Shown here in pieces: positions 1-7,385 of a stretch of DNA of 64,000 bases; position 1 is the stretch's first letter; every line of letters begins with the position of its first letter. The notes below the pieces were generated by a model. It searched no databases, was not told the origin of the DNA, and saw only the letters and a program-made list of their open reading frames with translations. This DNA is from Hamadaea sp. (lineage in GTDB: Bacteria > Actinomycetota > Actinomycetes > Mycobacteriales > Micromonosporaceae), in contig NZ_JABFVK010000019.1 of the NCBI RefSeq assembly GCF_013362815.1, forward strand, positions 99,000-162,999, in the 5' to 3' direction. Position numbers and translations under genes: made by a program.

Positions 1-480
1 GGAGACCTCGCCGAGGAGGCCGCCGATCAGCGGGCCGGTGGCGAAGCCGAGGCCGAGCGCGGTCTCGAAGAGGCCGACGACCCACTCCCGCGACTTGGCC
101 AGCGCGATCATGATGACCATCGCGGTCGCGAAGAACATCGCGTTGCCGAGACCCCATACTCCGCGCAGGGTGGCGAGCTGGCCGATGTTCTGGCTGAACG
201 CGGCCAGGATGGCGGCGATGCCGACGGTGGTGACCCCGGCGACGAGGATCTTCTTGAAGCCGAACCGGCCGGTCGCCAGCACCGCCGGGATCATGCCGAG
301 TCCCATCACCGCGATGTACGCCGTGAACAGCAGCTCGACCTGCCAGGGTGAAACGCCGATGGCGCTGCCGATCGCGGGCAGGATCGGGTCGACGACGGCG
401 ATCCCGGCGATCGCCAGGTACGCCGCGATGGCGGTGGCGTAGATCGCGCCACGGTTGGGTTCGTTCCGCCGTTGCGACAT
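1..480 (-). CDS. MFS transporter, C-terminus cut by window edge
   Basis: The minus strand reads without a stop from an ATG at 480 to the window edge, giving 160 residues beginning MSQRRNEPNRGAIYATAIAA. Hydrophobic helices alternate with short loops, as in the N-terminal half of a 12-14 TM major facilitator. The stretch LATGRFGFKKILVAG fits the loop 2-3 signature region (G-x-x-x-D-R-x-G-R-K/R) and GLFETALGLGFATGPLIGG resembles TM5 motif C of drug/H+ antiporters (G-x-x-x-GP-x-x-GG). The probable role is proton-driven efflux of a small molecule from the cytoplasm. It is divergent from a MarR-type repressor at 539, with two palindromic operators between them, which suggests a ligand-inducible efflux pair. 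The substrate cannot be told. Confidence 0.85.
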   Translation of the reverse strand, partial: MSQRRNEPNRGAIYATAIAAYLAIAGIAVVDPILPAIGSAIGVSPWQVELLFTAYIAVMGLGMIPAVLATGRFGFKKILVAGVTTVGIAAILAAFSQNIGQLATLRGVWGLGNAMFFATAMVIMIALAKSREWVVGLFETALGLGFATGPLIGGLLGEVS

Positions 481-501
481 CGGCGTGCCTCCAGAAAATA
501 T

Positions 502-536
502 CTGTATCGTACAGCTAACGAACCTGTATCATACAG
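502..536. promoter_or_regulatory. Twin palindromic operators between MFS and marR
   Basis: CTGTATCGTACAG (502-514) and CTGTATCATACAG (524-536) are two copies of a 6-1-6 inverted repeat. The second is perfect and the first has one mismatch. Their centres are 22 bp apart, about two helical turns, and they fill the 58-bp gap between the divergent starts at 480 and 539. Dyads of this kind are typical binding sites of MarR-family dimers, so the neighbouring MarR protein is the likely ligand, repressing both directions. Confidence 0.7.
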
Positions 537-538
537 CT

Positions 539-991
539 ATGTCGGACCGGCGGGAACTCGAGAAGATCGAGATGGAAGTGGCGTTGCTCATGCGGCGGGC
601 CGAGGCCACGCGGCGAGCGGGCGATCAGGTGCCGCACCGGGCCCTCGATCGGGCGGCGTACCTGCTGCTCCGGCGGCTGGCCGAGCACGGGCCGGCGCAG
701 ATCAGCGCGCTGGCCGAAGCGCTCGGCCTCGACGGTTCGACGGTGACCCGGCAGGTCAGCGCGCTGGAGCGGGACGGGCTGGTGGAACGAAGCCGGGGAC
801 CGCAGGACGGCCGGGTGATCCTGGTCAGCCCGACGCCGGCCGGACTGGCCCGGGTGGAGTCGGTCCGCACCGCCCGGGTCGCGCTCTACGAGCAGATCCT
901 CGCGGACTGGGACGATGCAGACCGGAAGGACTTGGCTCGGCTGCTGACCCGGCTCAACCAAGACATGGACGCCGTGATCCGTTCCCGCTAG
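539..991 (+). CDS. MarR-family transcriptional regulator
   Basis: A 150-residue protein beginning MSDRRELEKIEMEVALLMRR. The central winged helix (about residues 45-110) contains ISALAEALGLDGSTVTRQVS, a typical recognition helix, followed by LERDGLVERSRGPQDGRVIL, the DxR wing signature of MarR. The open frame extends upstream, but the ATG at 539 lies just after the operator dyads and gives the usual family length. Family members are dimers that leave DNA on binding phenolic or other small ligands. Divergence from an MFS exporter suggests it controls that pump and itself. Confidence 0.9.
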   Translation: MSDRRELEKIEMEVALLMRRAEATRRAGDQVPHRALDRAAYLLLRRLAEHGPAQISALAEALGLDGSTVTRQVSALERDGLVERSRGPQDGRVILVSPTPAGLARVESVRTARVALYEQILADWDDADRKDLARLLTRLNQDMDAVIRSR

Positions 992-1024
992 CGTGCTTCG
1001 CCGCTCGCGGCTATCGCTGCTCGT

Positions 1025-1684
1025 CTAGCGGGCGCGTGGCCGGTCGTAGCCCGGCGGCACCGTCATCGGCCACGTCCAGCTCGGATCCGGCCGGTAGTCG
1101 GTCCAGGTCCCGTCGAACGGGAACTCGCCCGCCTCGATCACCTTCGTGAGGCGTACGCCCTCGGCCCGGACGGCGTCGGGATCGGGCACCCAGTAGTGCT
1201 CGGGGAAGGCGAGGCGCTCGGCGAACTCGTCCTCGTCCTTCCACTCCCAGCTGCGGTCGGGCCACACCCAGATGTCGAGATCCTGGTCGGTGGTGTCCAC
1301 TCCGGCGAGATCGCCGTCGGACCACAGGACGGAGGGCTCTTCAAGGTTGCCGTACCAGCCGCCGAAGTTGTGCCGCCCGTCCCAGAAGAACCACACCGAG
1401 TGGGCCGACGCGGCTCCGGAGGTCTGCGGCGGGATGTACATGAGCATGTCCGGCCCGTAGCGCGTCATCGGCCTCAGCTCTTCGCGTTTGGTGATCCACT
1501 CCGCGTACGCCATGTCGCGGATGCCCTCGCCCTCCTCGGACAGGCTGATCAGAATCGGGGTGCCGTGGGCGATCCAGAGCAGCAGGCCGTGCTCGTCGTG
1601 CTGGACGACCCGGGCCAGCTTCAGGAAGACGAGGCGCTCGCCGACGAAGCCGCGATGGAGGAGGAGCTGACCCGGCGCGAACAC
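1025..1684 (-). CDS. DUF402 (FomD-like) domain protein
   Basis: A 219-residue soluble protein starting at GTG 1684. It carries the DUF402 signature: FFWDGRHNFGGWYGNLEEP near the middle, then DLDIWVWPDRSWEWKDEDEF, acidic and aromatic residues that coordinate divalent metal in FomD-type nucleoside-diphosphate/phosphonate hydrolases. The N-terminus (HGTPILISL) and the C-terminal proline-rich tail match the stand-alone actinobacterial branch. The family is known to include nucleoside diphosphatases and CMP-phosphonate hydrolases; the substrate here is unknown. It stands alone, divergent from the membrane protein at 1843. Confidence 0.8.
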   Translation of the reverse strand: MFAPGQLLLHRGFVGERLVFLKLARVVQHDEHGLLLWIAHGTPILISLSEEGEGIRDMAYAEWITKREELRPMTRYGPDMLMYIPPQTSGAASAHSVWFFWDGRHNFGGWYGNLEEPSVLWSDGDLAGVDTTDQDLDIWVWPDRSWEWKDEDEFAERLAFPEHYWVPDPDAVRAEGVRLTKVIEAGEFPFDGTWTDYRPDPSWTWPMTVPPGYDRPRAR

Positions 1685-1842
1685 TGGTCCAGCCTAGTCG
1701 ATCTCGCCGGATGCGAGGTGCCATGCCTGGTGTCCGTTTTCCCAGCTCAGAAACCCGATGGGGGCTAAACCACATTTAGTGATTGCCCCTGTACAACGCG
1801 TAGTCGAGTGGCCAGACTGGGCGGATGGATTCGGGGGAGACC

Positions 1843-2820
1843 ATGACGCAACGGGGCGGATGGCGCTGGGCGAGCCGGGTGGCTCGCCGGGAGCTGCCGG
1901 CCGTCCTGCAGATCCTCGCCGCCGGTGGGCTGGCGATCATCGTGGCGATGCTGCTCGGCTTCGACAAACCGATCGGCGCGCCGCTGTTCGCGATCACCAC
2001 GCTGGAGTTCGTCTGCGCCCGCCACCGGCGGTCCGTCGCGATCTTCTTCTTCGGCCTCGGCTTCGGCTTGGCGATCGCCGCCGTGGCCTCCGGATACCGC
2101 TCGTTCGACCGGATCGTGCTCGACTTCGTCGTCGGCGTCGCGGTCGCCATGATCGTCGCGTTCCTCACCACGCCGCGTAATGCGACGCGGCAGGTCAACG
2201 CGACGCTGGAACCACTGCTGAACACGCTGACCGTGAACATCCGGACGATCGCGGGCGCGCTGCGTACGCGGGACGCCGAGTCGGCCCGGGCCGCCGTGTA
2301 CGCCCTGGTCGACACGGAGAACGATCTGCGCCGCCTCAACGAGGTGCTGCTGGCCTCCCGGCGTTCGGCGGCCATCACGCTCTGGACCACGGGTCAGGAT
2401 CTCGACGCCTATGCGGCGACCGCCCGGGAGATCGGGTACGCCGTCCGCAACATCCGGGTCATGGCAAGGCACGCTTGGTGGGGCGTCCTCCACGGCGGCG
2501 AGCCGGTGCCGATCGCGTTGCCGCCGATGCTGGAATCCCTGGCCGACGGCGTGGGACTGCTGCGCGACGAACTGCGTCGCGACGGCCCGCTCCGGGTGGC
2601 CCAGCCACAACTCGTCTCAGCCGCTCGCTGGATCGACGTCATGCGCGACGAACACCTCGGCCTCGCGAGCGCGGCGGTGGCGGCGGACGCCGACGCGGCG
2701 GTGCTGAACCTGCTCATCGCGACCGGCATTCCGTTGGCCAAGGCGGACGCTCTGCTCAACCACAGCAAAGCCGAAGCGGCGCTGAGCGAACGGCGCTTGG
2801 AGACGGCTCTCGCCGCCTGA
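1843..2820 (+). CDS. FUSC/aromatic acid exporter-like membrane protein
   Basis: A 325-residue protein with four hydrophobic segments in its first ~130 residues (LQILAAGGLAIIVAMLL, PLFAITTLEFVC, SVAIFFFGLGFGLAIAAVA, IVLDFVVGVAVAMIVAFL), followed by a long helical cytoplasmic domain. This half-size layout matches the FUSC/ArAE-like (DUF939-type) family. An upstream ATG at 1825 is possible, but the ATG at 1843 has a GGGGGAG ribosome-binding site five bases before it. Homologues are putative efflux proteins for aromatic acids; the substrate is unknown. It converges on the response regulator gene ending at 2906. Confidence 0.7.
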   Translation: MTQRGGWRWASRVARRELPAVLQILAAGGLAIIVAMLLGFDKPIGAPLFAITTLEFVCARHRRSVAIFFFGLGFGLAIAAVASGYRSFDRIVLDFVVGVAVAMIVAFLTTPRNATRQVNATLEPLLNTLTVNIRTIAGALRTRDAESARAAVYALVDTENDLRRLNEVLLASRRSAAITLWTTGQDLDAYAATAREIGYAVRNIRVMARHAWWGVLHGGEPVPIALPPMLESLADGVGLLRDELRRDGPLRVAQPQLVSAARWIDVMRDEHLGLASAAVAADADAAVLNLLIATGIPLAKADALLNHSKAEAALSERRLETALAA

Positions 2821-2848
2821 TCCCACGCCTCCCGCCCCGTCTCGGCGT

Positions 2849-2910
2849 GTTGATCATGACGGCGGGGGTGGCGACACGCCGCCCGAAGGGACCTTAGGTT
2901 CATGATCAAC
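2849..2910. repeat. Palindromic element, family 2 (short copy)
   Basis: An 11-bp perfect inverted repeat, GTTGATCATGA at 2849-2859 and TCATGATCAAC at 2900-2910, flanks a 40-bp core with GGCGACACGCCG and GGGACC. The right half matches the right half of the 145-bp palindrome at 40656-40800. It lies between convergent genes, and its right arm contains the stop codon of the response regulator. Confidence 0.7.
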
Positions 2911-3532
2911 GGGAGTAGCCGTGGCGGACGGCGTACAGGGCGGCTTGGGTGCGGTCGTCGACTTCCAGCTTCATGAGGATCGCCGACACGTGCGTCTTCA
3001 CCGTCTTCTCGGCCAGGTGCAGCTCCCGGGCGATCTCCCGGTTGGACCGGCCCGATGCCAACTGCTGCAACACTTCCCGTTCACGGGCGGTCAGATGATC
3101 GAGCCGGTCGCCGGAGACTCCGGTGCTCAGCGCAGTGGCGATCGCGGGCGGCAGCACGACGTGTCCAGCGTGGACAGTTCGGATCGCGTTCGCCAGAGCG
3201 GCCGGGTCGACGTCCTTGGCGACGCAGCCGGCCGCGCCCGCCCGGATCGCGGGCAGTACCGAGGGCGCGTCGGTGAAACTGGTGACCACCAGCACCTTCG
3301 CCGCGCTTCCGGCGTCCCGGAGCCGGTGGATCGCCTCGACGCCGTCCACACCCGGCATCTTCAGGTCGAGCAGGATCACGTCCGGCTGCGTGGCCAGCGC
3401 CTGCTCGACACACTCCGCACCGTCGCCCGCCTCGCCGACGACGGTTATGTCGTCATGAGTCTCCAGAAACACCCGCAGCCCTCGGCGTACCACTGCATGA
3501 TCGTCCGCGAGCAGGACGCGGATCTCAGCCAC
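2906..3532 (-). CDS. NarL/FixJ-family response regulator
   Basis: 208 residues. The receiver domain (1-120) has the acidic pair D10/D11, phosphoacceptor D56 (LLDLKMPGVDG), a switch Thr/Ser in LVVTSFTD and a Lys in CVAKDVDP. The C-terminal GerE/LuxR helix-turn-helix (about 143-205) reads LTAREREVLQQLASGRSNRE then KTVKTHVSAILMKLEVDDRT. The start overlaps the last 8 bp of the upstream kinase gene, so the two are translationally coupled and certainly partners. It probably activates target promoters when phosphorylated; the signal is unknown. The stop codon sits inside a dispersed palindromic repeat. Confidence 0.93.
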   Translation of the reverse strand: MAEIRVLLADDHAVVRRGLRVFLETHDDITVVGEAGDGAECVEQALATQPDVILLDLKMPGVDGVEAIHRLRDAGSAAKVLVVTSFTDAPSVLPAIRAGAAGCVAKDVDPAALANAIRTVHAGHVVLPPAIATALSTGVSGDRLDHLTAREREVLQQLASGRSNREIARELHLAEKTVKTHVSAILMKLEVDDRTQAALYAVRHGYSR

Positions 3533-4646
3533 GGGGGACCTCCAGGGTGACCGTCGTGCCGCCGCCGGGGTGCGAGGCGACCCGGAACGTGCCGCCGACC
3601 CGCCGCGCGCGCTCGCGCATGGAGGACAGGCCGAGCCGGGCGTTGGCGGCGGCCGGGACGCTCGGATCGAAGCCCGCGCCGTCGTCGGTGATCGTGCAGA
3701 TCACGCCGCGGCCGCCGTCGACGAGTCGGACCTGGACCACTTGTGCCGAAGCATGACGCAGCGCGTTGTGCAGCGCCTCTTCGGCGACCCGCAGCACAAC
3801 TTCCTCGACGGCGGGCGTCAGTTTGCCGGTCAGCTCGGCCACGAACTCCACCCGGGCGTCGTGCACCCGGTCGAGCAGGGCCACTCGGCGTCGCAGCGTC
3901 TCGACCAACCCGGTGTCGGCCAGCTCACGCGGCCGCAGTTCGGCGACGATCTGGCCGAGCTCCTCGGTCGCCTGGGCCGCCAGCCGCCGGATCTCCTGCA
4001 GCTCGGTCTCGGCCCGCGCCGGATCCTTGCGGACCCAAGCGGCCGCGGCCTCGGTCGTCAAGCGCAGGCTGAACAGCTTCTGCGCCACCGCGTCGTGCAG
4101 CTCGCGGGCCACGCGCTGGCGCTCCTCCAGTAGGGTCAGCTCCCGGCCCTGCTCGTAGAGCCGGGCGTTGGTCAACGCGATCGCGGCATGCGCGGCCAGT
4201 ACGCCCAGCAGCCGCTCGTCGTCGGCGGTGAACTCGCCGCTGCGCCGGTTCGCCAGGAACAGCGCGCCGAGGATCTCCTCGCCGTCGGTGACCGGTACGC
4301 CGAGGAAGCCCTTCAGCACCGGATGCGCCGCCGGCCACCAGCCGAATCGGGGGTCCTTTCGCACGTCGGGCAGCCGTTGCGGCTTCATCTCGTGCAGCAT
4401 CGCCGCGAGCAGCCCGTGCTGGCGGGGGAGCGGACCGATGGCGGCCCACTGCTCGTCCGAAACCCCGTCGACCACGAACTCGGCGAATCCGCCCTGATCG
4501 TCCGGTACGCCCAGCGCCGCGTACTCGCAGTCGAGCAGGGATCGGGCGGCCGTCACGATCGTCTGCAGCACCTCGCGTACGGACAGATGCCGGCTGACCG
4601 CCAGCACAGCGGTGCTCAGCTCGTCCAGCGTGCTGCGTTCGTCCAC
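3525..4646 (-). CDS. GAF-domain sensor histidine kinase (NarL type)
   Basis: 373 residues, no membrane segments. The GAF domain covers about 20-160 (LLDCEYAALGVPD ... FLGVPVTDGEEILGALFLANR). The HisKA_3 dimerisation segment has the H-box ERQRVARELHDAVAQ with H184 as phosphorylation site. The HATPase domain (about 275-373) has N-box EEALHNALRHA, G1 DDGAGFD and G2 LGLSSMRERA. It is probably a cytoplasmic sensor of a small ligand, redox state or gas through GAF, in the manner of DevS/NreB-like kinases, although no heme-binding His can be assigned. It overlaps and precedes its response regulator. Confidence 0.92.
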   Translation of the reverse strand: MDERSTLDELSTAVLAVSRHLSVREVLQTIVTAARSLLDCEYAALGVPDDQGGFAEFVVDGVSDEQWAAIGPLPRQHGLLAAMLHEMKPQRLPDVRKDPRFGWWPAAHPVLKGFLGVPVTDGEEILGALFLANRRSGEFTADDERLLGVLAAHAAIALTNARLYEQGRELTLLEERQRVARELHDAVAQKLFSLRLTTEAAAAWVRKDPARAETELQEIRRLAAQATEELGQIVAELRPRELADTGLVETLRRRVALLDRVHDARVEFVAELTGKLTPAVEEVVLRVAEEALHNALRHASAQVVQVRLVDGGRGVICTITDDGAGFDPSVPAAANARLGLSSMRERARRVGGTFRVASHPGGGTTVTLEVPRG

Positions 4647-4738
4647 CCGTCAACCGTACGGGGCCTAGGTCGAAGGACCTAGGACGGCGGCGGCTGCGGA
4701 CCGATTCGCGTACGCCGCGCAGTCCATAGCGTCGAGAC

Positions 4739-5431
4739 ATGCCTATCGCGATCATCACCGGGGCCGGCCGCGGGCTCGGCCTCGCCCTCACCCGTACGCT
4801 GTCGGCCGCCGGCTGGAGTGTCGTCGCCGACGCCCGTACTGCCACCGAGCTCGCGGACGCCGTCGCCGGGCTGCCCGGAGTCACCGCCATCGCCGGGGAC
4901 GTGACCGATCCGGCCCACCGGACGGCGTTGATCGCCGCCGCGCAGCGCGAAGGCGGGCTCGACCTGCTGGTCAACAACGCCGGAGCGCTCGGGCCGAGTC
5001 CGCTGCCCTCGGTCGCCTCCGTGCCGGAGCAGGCGTTGCGGGACCTGTTCGAGGTCAACGTCGTCGCCCCCGTCGCGCTGACTCAAGCCGCTCTGCCGCT
5101 TCTGCGTACCGGGCGGGGGGTGGTGCTCAACGTGACCTCGGACGCCGCCGTCGAGGCGTACGAGGGATGGGGGGCCTATGGCGCTTCCAAGGCCGCCTTG
5201 GAGCACTTCGGCAAGGTCCTCGGCGTCGAGGAGCCGGCCGTCACCGTGTGGCAGGTCGACCCGGGCGATCTGCGTACGCGGATGCACCAGGACGCCTTCC
5301 CCGGCGAGGACATCTCCGACCGACCCCTGCCCGAGTCGGTCGCGCCTGGTCTGCTCGGGCTGCTGGCGCAGCGGCCGCCGTCGGGCCGCCTCAAGCTCGG
5401 CGACTGGATCCCTAGCGAGGTGAGCGCATGA
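4739..5431 (+). CDS. SDR-family oxidoreductase
   Basis: 230 residues. The NAD(P) motif TGAGRGLG is at 8-15, NNAG follows in the middle, a Ser lies in LNVTSDAA and the catalytic YxxxK is YGASK. Family length is normal. It starts a three-gene plus-strand group (SDR, VOC protein, QueA-like protein); the last two overlap by 4 bp. Substrate and cofactor are not predictable. The C-terminus RLKLGDWIPSEVSA is short, without an obvious extra domain. Confidence 0.88.
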   Translation: MPIAIITGAGRGLGLALTRTLSAAGWSVVADARTATELADAVAGLPGVTAIAGDVTDPAHRTALIAAAQREGGLDLLVNNAGALGPSPLPSVASVPEQALRDLFEVNVVAPVALTQAALPLLRTGRGVVLNVTSDAAVEAYEGWGAYGASKAALEHFGKVLGVEEPAVTVWQVDPGDLRTRMHQDAFPGEDISDRPLPESVAPGLLGLLAQRPPSGRLKLGDWIPSEVSA

Positions 5432-5469
5432 GCGGCCGCAGGCCGATCATCGGCAGGCACAGTCTCACT

Positions 5470-5504
5470 CATGTGATCGCCGGCCGCAGGTCGGTGATCA
5501 CATG
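5470..5504. promoter_or_regulatory. Inverted repeat covering the VOC start codon
   Basis: CATGTGATC (5470-5478) and GATCACATG (5496-5504) are perfect 9-bp arms around a GC-rich loop. The right arm ends on the ATG of the VOC gene at 5502. A near-direct repeat CGGCCGCAGGYCG also occurs twice in this 70-bp gap. It could be a dimeric operator or an RNA hairpin that masks the start; which one cannot be decided from sequence. Confidence 0.45.
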
Positions 5505-5846
5505 AGCACGATGTGGGTTCCCTTCGAGGTGGCCGACTTCGAGCGCAGCGCACACCATTACGGCGGTCTCCTGGGCCTGCCGGTCATCGACCACTGGCAG
5601 CGCGACGGCGAACGTGGCGCGGTCTACGACGTGGGCGGCGGCCGCCTGGAGATAGTCCAGACCACGCGGCCGGCCAAGCCACCGGGTCTTGCCCTCGAAC
5701 TACCCGACCGTCCCTCGGTGGACGCGGTTCACCTGGCGGCCGGCGTGGCGGCCGAGACGACTCCCGAGCAATTCCCCCGCGGGCACTACGGATTCGTGCT
5801 CGCCGACCCTGACGGCAATCGCGTACTCGTTTGGACGGAAGCATGA
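5502..5846 (+). CDS. VOC-family (glyoxalase-fold) protein
   Basis: 114 residues, one VOC repeat unit: N-terminal VADFERSAHHYGGLLGLPV, central AVYDVGGGRLEIV, and C-terminal GFVLADPDGNRVLVWTEA, the usual DPDGN ending. Members bind a divalent metal and act as dioxygenases, isomerases, lyases or antibiotic-binding proteins. With a single module it must dimerise to form an active site. It overlaps the next gene by 4 bp (ATGA) and follows the SDR by 70 bp. Confidence 0.85.
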   Translation: MSTMWVPFEVADFERSAHHYGGLLGLPVIDHWQRDGERGAVYDVGGGRLEIVQTTRPAKPPGLALELPDRPSVDAVHLAAGVAAETTPEQFPRGHYGFVLADPDGNRVLVWTEA

Positions 5847-6895
5847 CGGCGACACTGGAGTTCACCCTCGCTCCGGAGCTGGAGGCGCACGAGCCGCCCG
5901 AGGCCCGGGGACTGGCCCGCGACGAGGTGCGGCTGCTGGCCGGCTCGCCGGACGGCGTGAGCCACCACCGCTTCACCGATTTGCCGTCGCTGTTGAAGGC
6001 CGGTGACGTCCTCGTGGTGAACACGTCGGCCACGATGGCATCGGCAGTGGACACTGTGGACAAGACGCTCGTCGTGCACTTCTCGACTCGCCAGCCCGAT
6101 GGGCGATGGGTGGTGGAGGTCCGGCGTCCCGTCGGCGGCTCGACTCAGCCCTTCTTCGACGCTCGGGCCGGCCAGCGGCTCACGCTTTCCGGTGGCGTGG
6201 TGGTCGATCTGCGGGAGCTGTATTCGGATCGGCTGTGGATCGCCGAGGTCTCCATCGATTCGGTGCCACGCTATCTGCGTGCCCATGGCCGTCCGATTCG
6301 ATACTCCTATGTAGAACGAGACTGGCCCCTTTGGGCGTACCGTAGCGTCTTCGCGATCAGCACCCCCGACGACCGGGAGGGCAGCGCGGAGATGCCCAGC
6401 GCAAGCCGGCCGTTCACCGACGCGCTGGTCACCCGCCTGGCCAGCCGCGGCGTCGTGATCGCGCCGATCACCCTGCACACCGGGGTGGCCTCGCCGGAGG
6501 CCCACGAGCGGCCCTACCCCGAGCGGTTCGAGGTCCCCGCGACCACCGCGCGCCTGGTCAATCAGGCTCGCGCGGCCGGTGGGCGGATCATCGCCGTGGG
6601 CACGACCGCGGTCCGCGCGCTCGAAACTGCGACCCGGCCCGACGGATCGGTCCAGGCTGCGGCGGGCTGGACGGACGTCGTGGTCACTCCAGAGCGAGGG
6701 GTACGCGCAATCGACGGCCTGCTCACGGGGTTCCATGAACCGCGTGCCTCCCACCTGCTCATGTTGTCGGCGATCGCCGGTGAGCGGCTGCTCTCCGAGT
6801 GCTACCGGGAAGCTGTGGACAACGGATACCTGTGGCACGAGTTCGGCGATCTCAACCTGCTCCTGCGCTCTTCGGGCCGCTCCTCGGGAGTCTGA
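5843..6895 (+). CDS. S-adenosylmethionine:tRNA ribosyltransferase-isomerase (QueA)-like
   Basis: 350 residues from ATG 5843. QueA features are clear: early LLKAGDVLVVNTSATMAS (like the FxDLPxxLxxGDxLVxNxT signature), GEVSAEMPSA-like region EMPSASRPF, ITLHTGVASPE (LHVGxGTF equivalent), ERFEVPATTARLVNQAR, and IIAVGTTAVRALE. QueA transfers ribosyl from SAM to preQ1-tRNA in queuosine synthesis. No other queuosine gene is in the window, and many actinobacteria carry this homologue without the pathway, so the substrate may differ. Coupling to an SDR and a VOC protein is conserved-looking but unexplained. A bidirectional terminator follows. Confidence 0.85.
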   Translation: MTATLEFTLAPELEAHEPPEARGLARDEVRLLAGSPDGVSHHRFTDLPSLLKAGDVLVVNTSATMASAVDTVDKTLVVHFSTRQPDGRWVVEVRRPVGGSTQPFFDARAGQRLTLSGGVVVDLRELYSDRLWIAEVSIDSVPRYLRAHGRPIRYSYVERDWPLWAYRSVFAISTPDDREGSAEMPSASRPFTDALVTRLASRGVVIAPITLHTGVASPEAHERPYPERFEVPATTARLVNQARAAGGRIIAVGTTAVRALETATRPDGSVQAAAGWTDVVVTPERGVRAIDGLLTGFHEPRASHLLMLSAIAGERLLSECYREAVDNGYLWHEFGDLNLLLRSSGRSSGV

Positions 6896-6896
6896 A

Positions 6897-6934
6897 AAAG
6901 GGCGCCGCGTCCTTCTTCGGTCGCGGCGCCCTTT
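6897..6934. terminator. Bidirectional intrinsic terminator
   Basis: A perfect 13-bp stem (AAAGGGCGCCGCG, 6897-6909, with its complement at 6922-6934) and a 12-nt loop, with A-rich sequence on the left and CTTTCT on the right. It lies two bases after the QueA-like stop and before the end of the convergent CsbD gene, so it can serve both strands. Confidence 0.85.
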
Positions 6935-6945
6935 CTATGACGGTG

Positions 6946-7152
6946 CTACATGTTCATGGCGTCCTTGGCCTTCTGGCCCATCTCCGACGCCTTGTCCTTG
7001 GCCTTCTCGCCCATGTTCTTGGCCTTGCCCGACATTTCCTCCGACTTGCCTTCCGCCTGCATTCGCTCGTCGTCGGTCATGTCGCCCATTTGCTCCTTGG
7101 CCTTGCCTTTCCACTCCTGGGCTTCATTGCGGATCTTGTCGTCCATACCCAT
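6946..7152 (-). CDS. CsbD-family stress protein
   Basis: 68 residues, highly charged and helical: GMDDKIRNEAQEWKGKAKEQ followed by MGDMTDDERMQAEGK, the CsbD family core, then Lys/Glu-rich repeats EEMSGKAKNMGEKAKDKASE. It is cytoplasmic, cysteine-free and probably intrinsically flexible. Family members are general-stress proteins of unknown mechanism. It is monocistronic; its 3' end faces the bidirectional terminator. Confidence 0.88.
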   Translation of the reverse strand: MGMDDKIRNEAQEWKGKAKEQMGDMTDDERMQAEGKSEEMSGKAKNMGEKAKDKASEMGQKAKDAMNM

Positions 7153-7254
7153 GGCCTTCAGACCTCCTCGGGCTCGGTTACCGCGAGGATTACCCCGGTC
7201 TTGGTCCGCTAACCGCTGCTTGCCGATCGCAAATCGGACATTTTGCTCTCGTTT

Positions 7255-7323
7255 TCATGATCATGGTCAGTTCTGGGCTGTGATAGCGCTGTGATAGCGA
7301 CGTGGAAATGACCATGATCATGA
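7255..7323. repeat. Inverted repeat downstream of PP2C
   Basis: Perfect 15-bp arms TCATGATCATGGTCA (7255-7269) and its complement (7309-7323) enclose two copies of GTGATAGCG. The TGATCATG core resembles dispersed family 2, so this may be a divergent member. It lies in the gap between the PP2C gene (ending 7386) and the csbD start, where it may end the PP2C transcript. Confidence 0.55.
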
Positions 7324-7385
7324 GCGGTCCGGTTTCGGGCGCGACTCAGCCGCGCTGCGGCGGGCTTAGCTGCTCTGCGTCGCGA

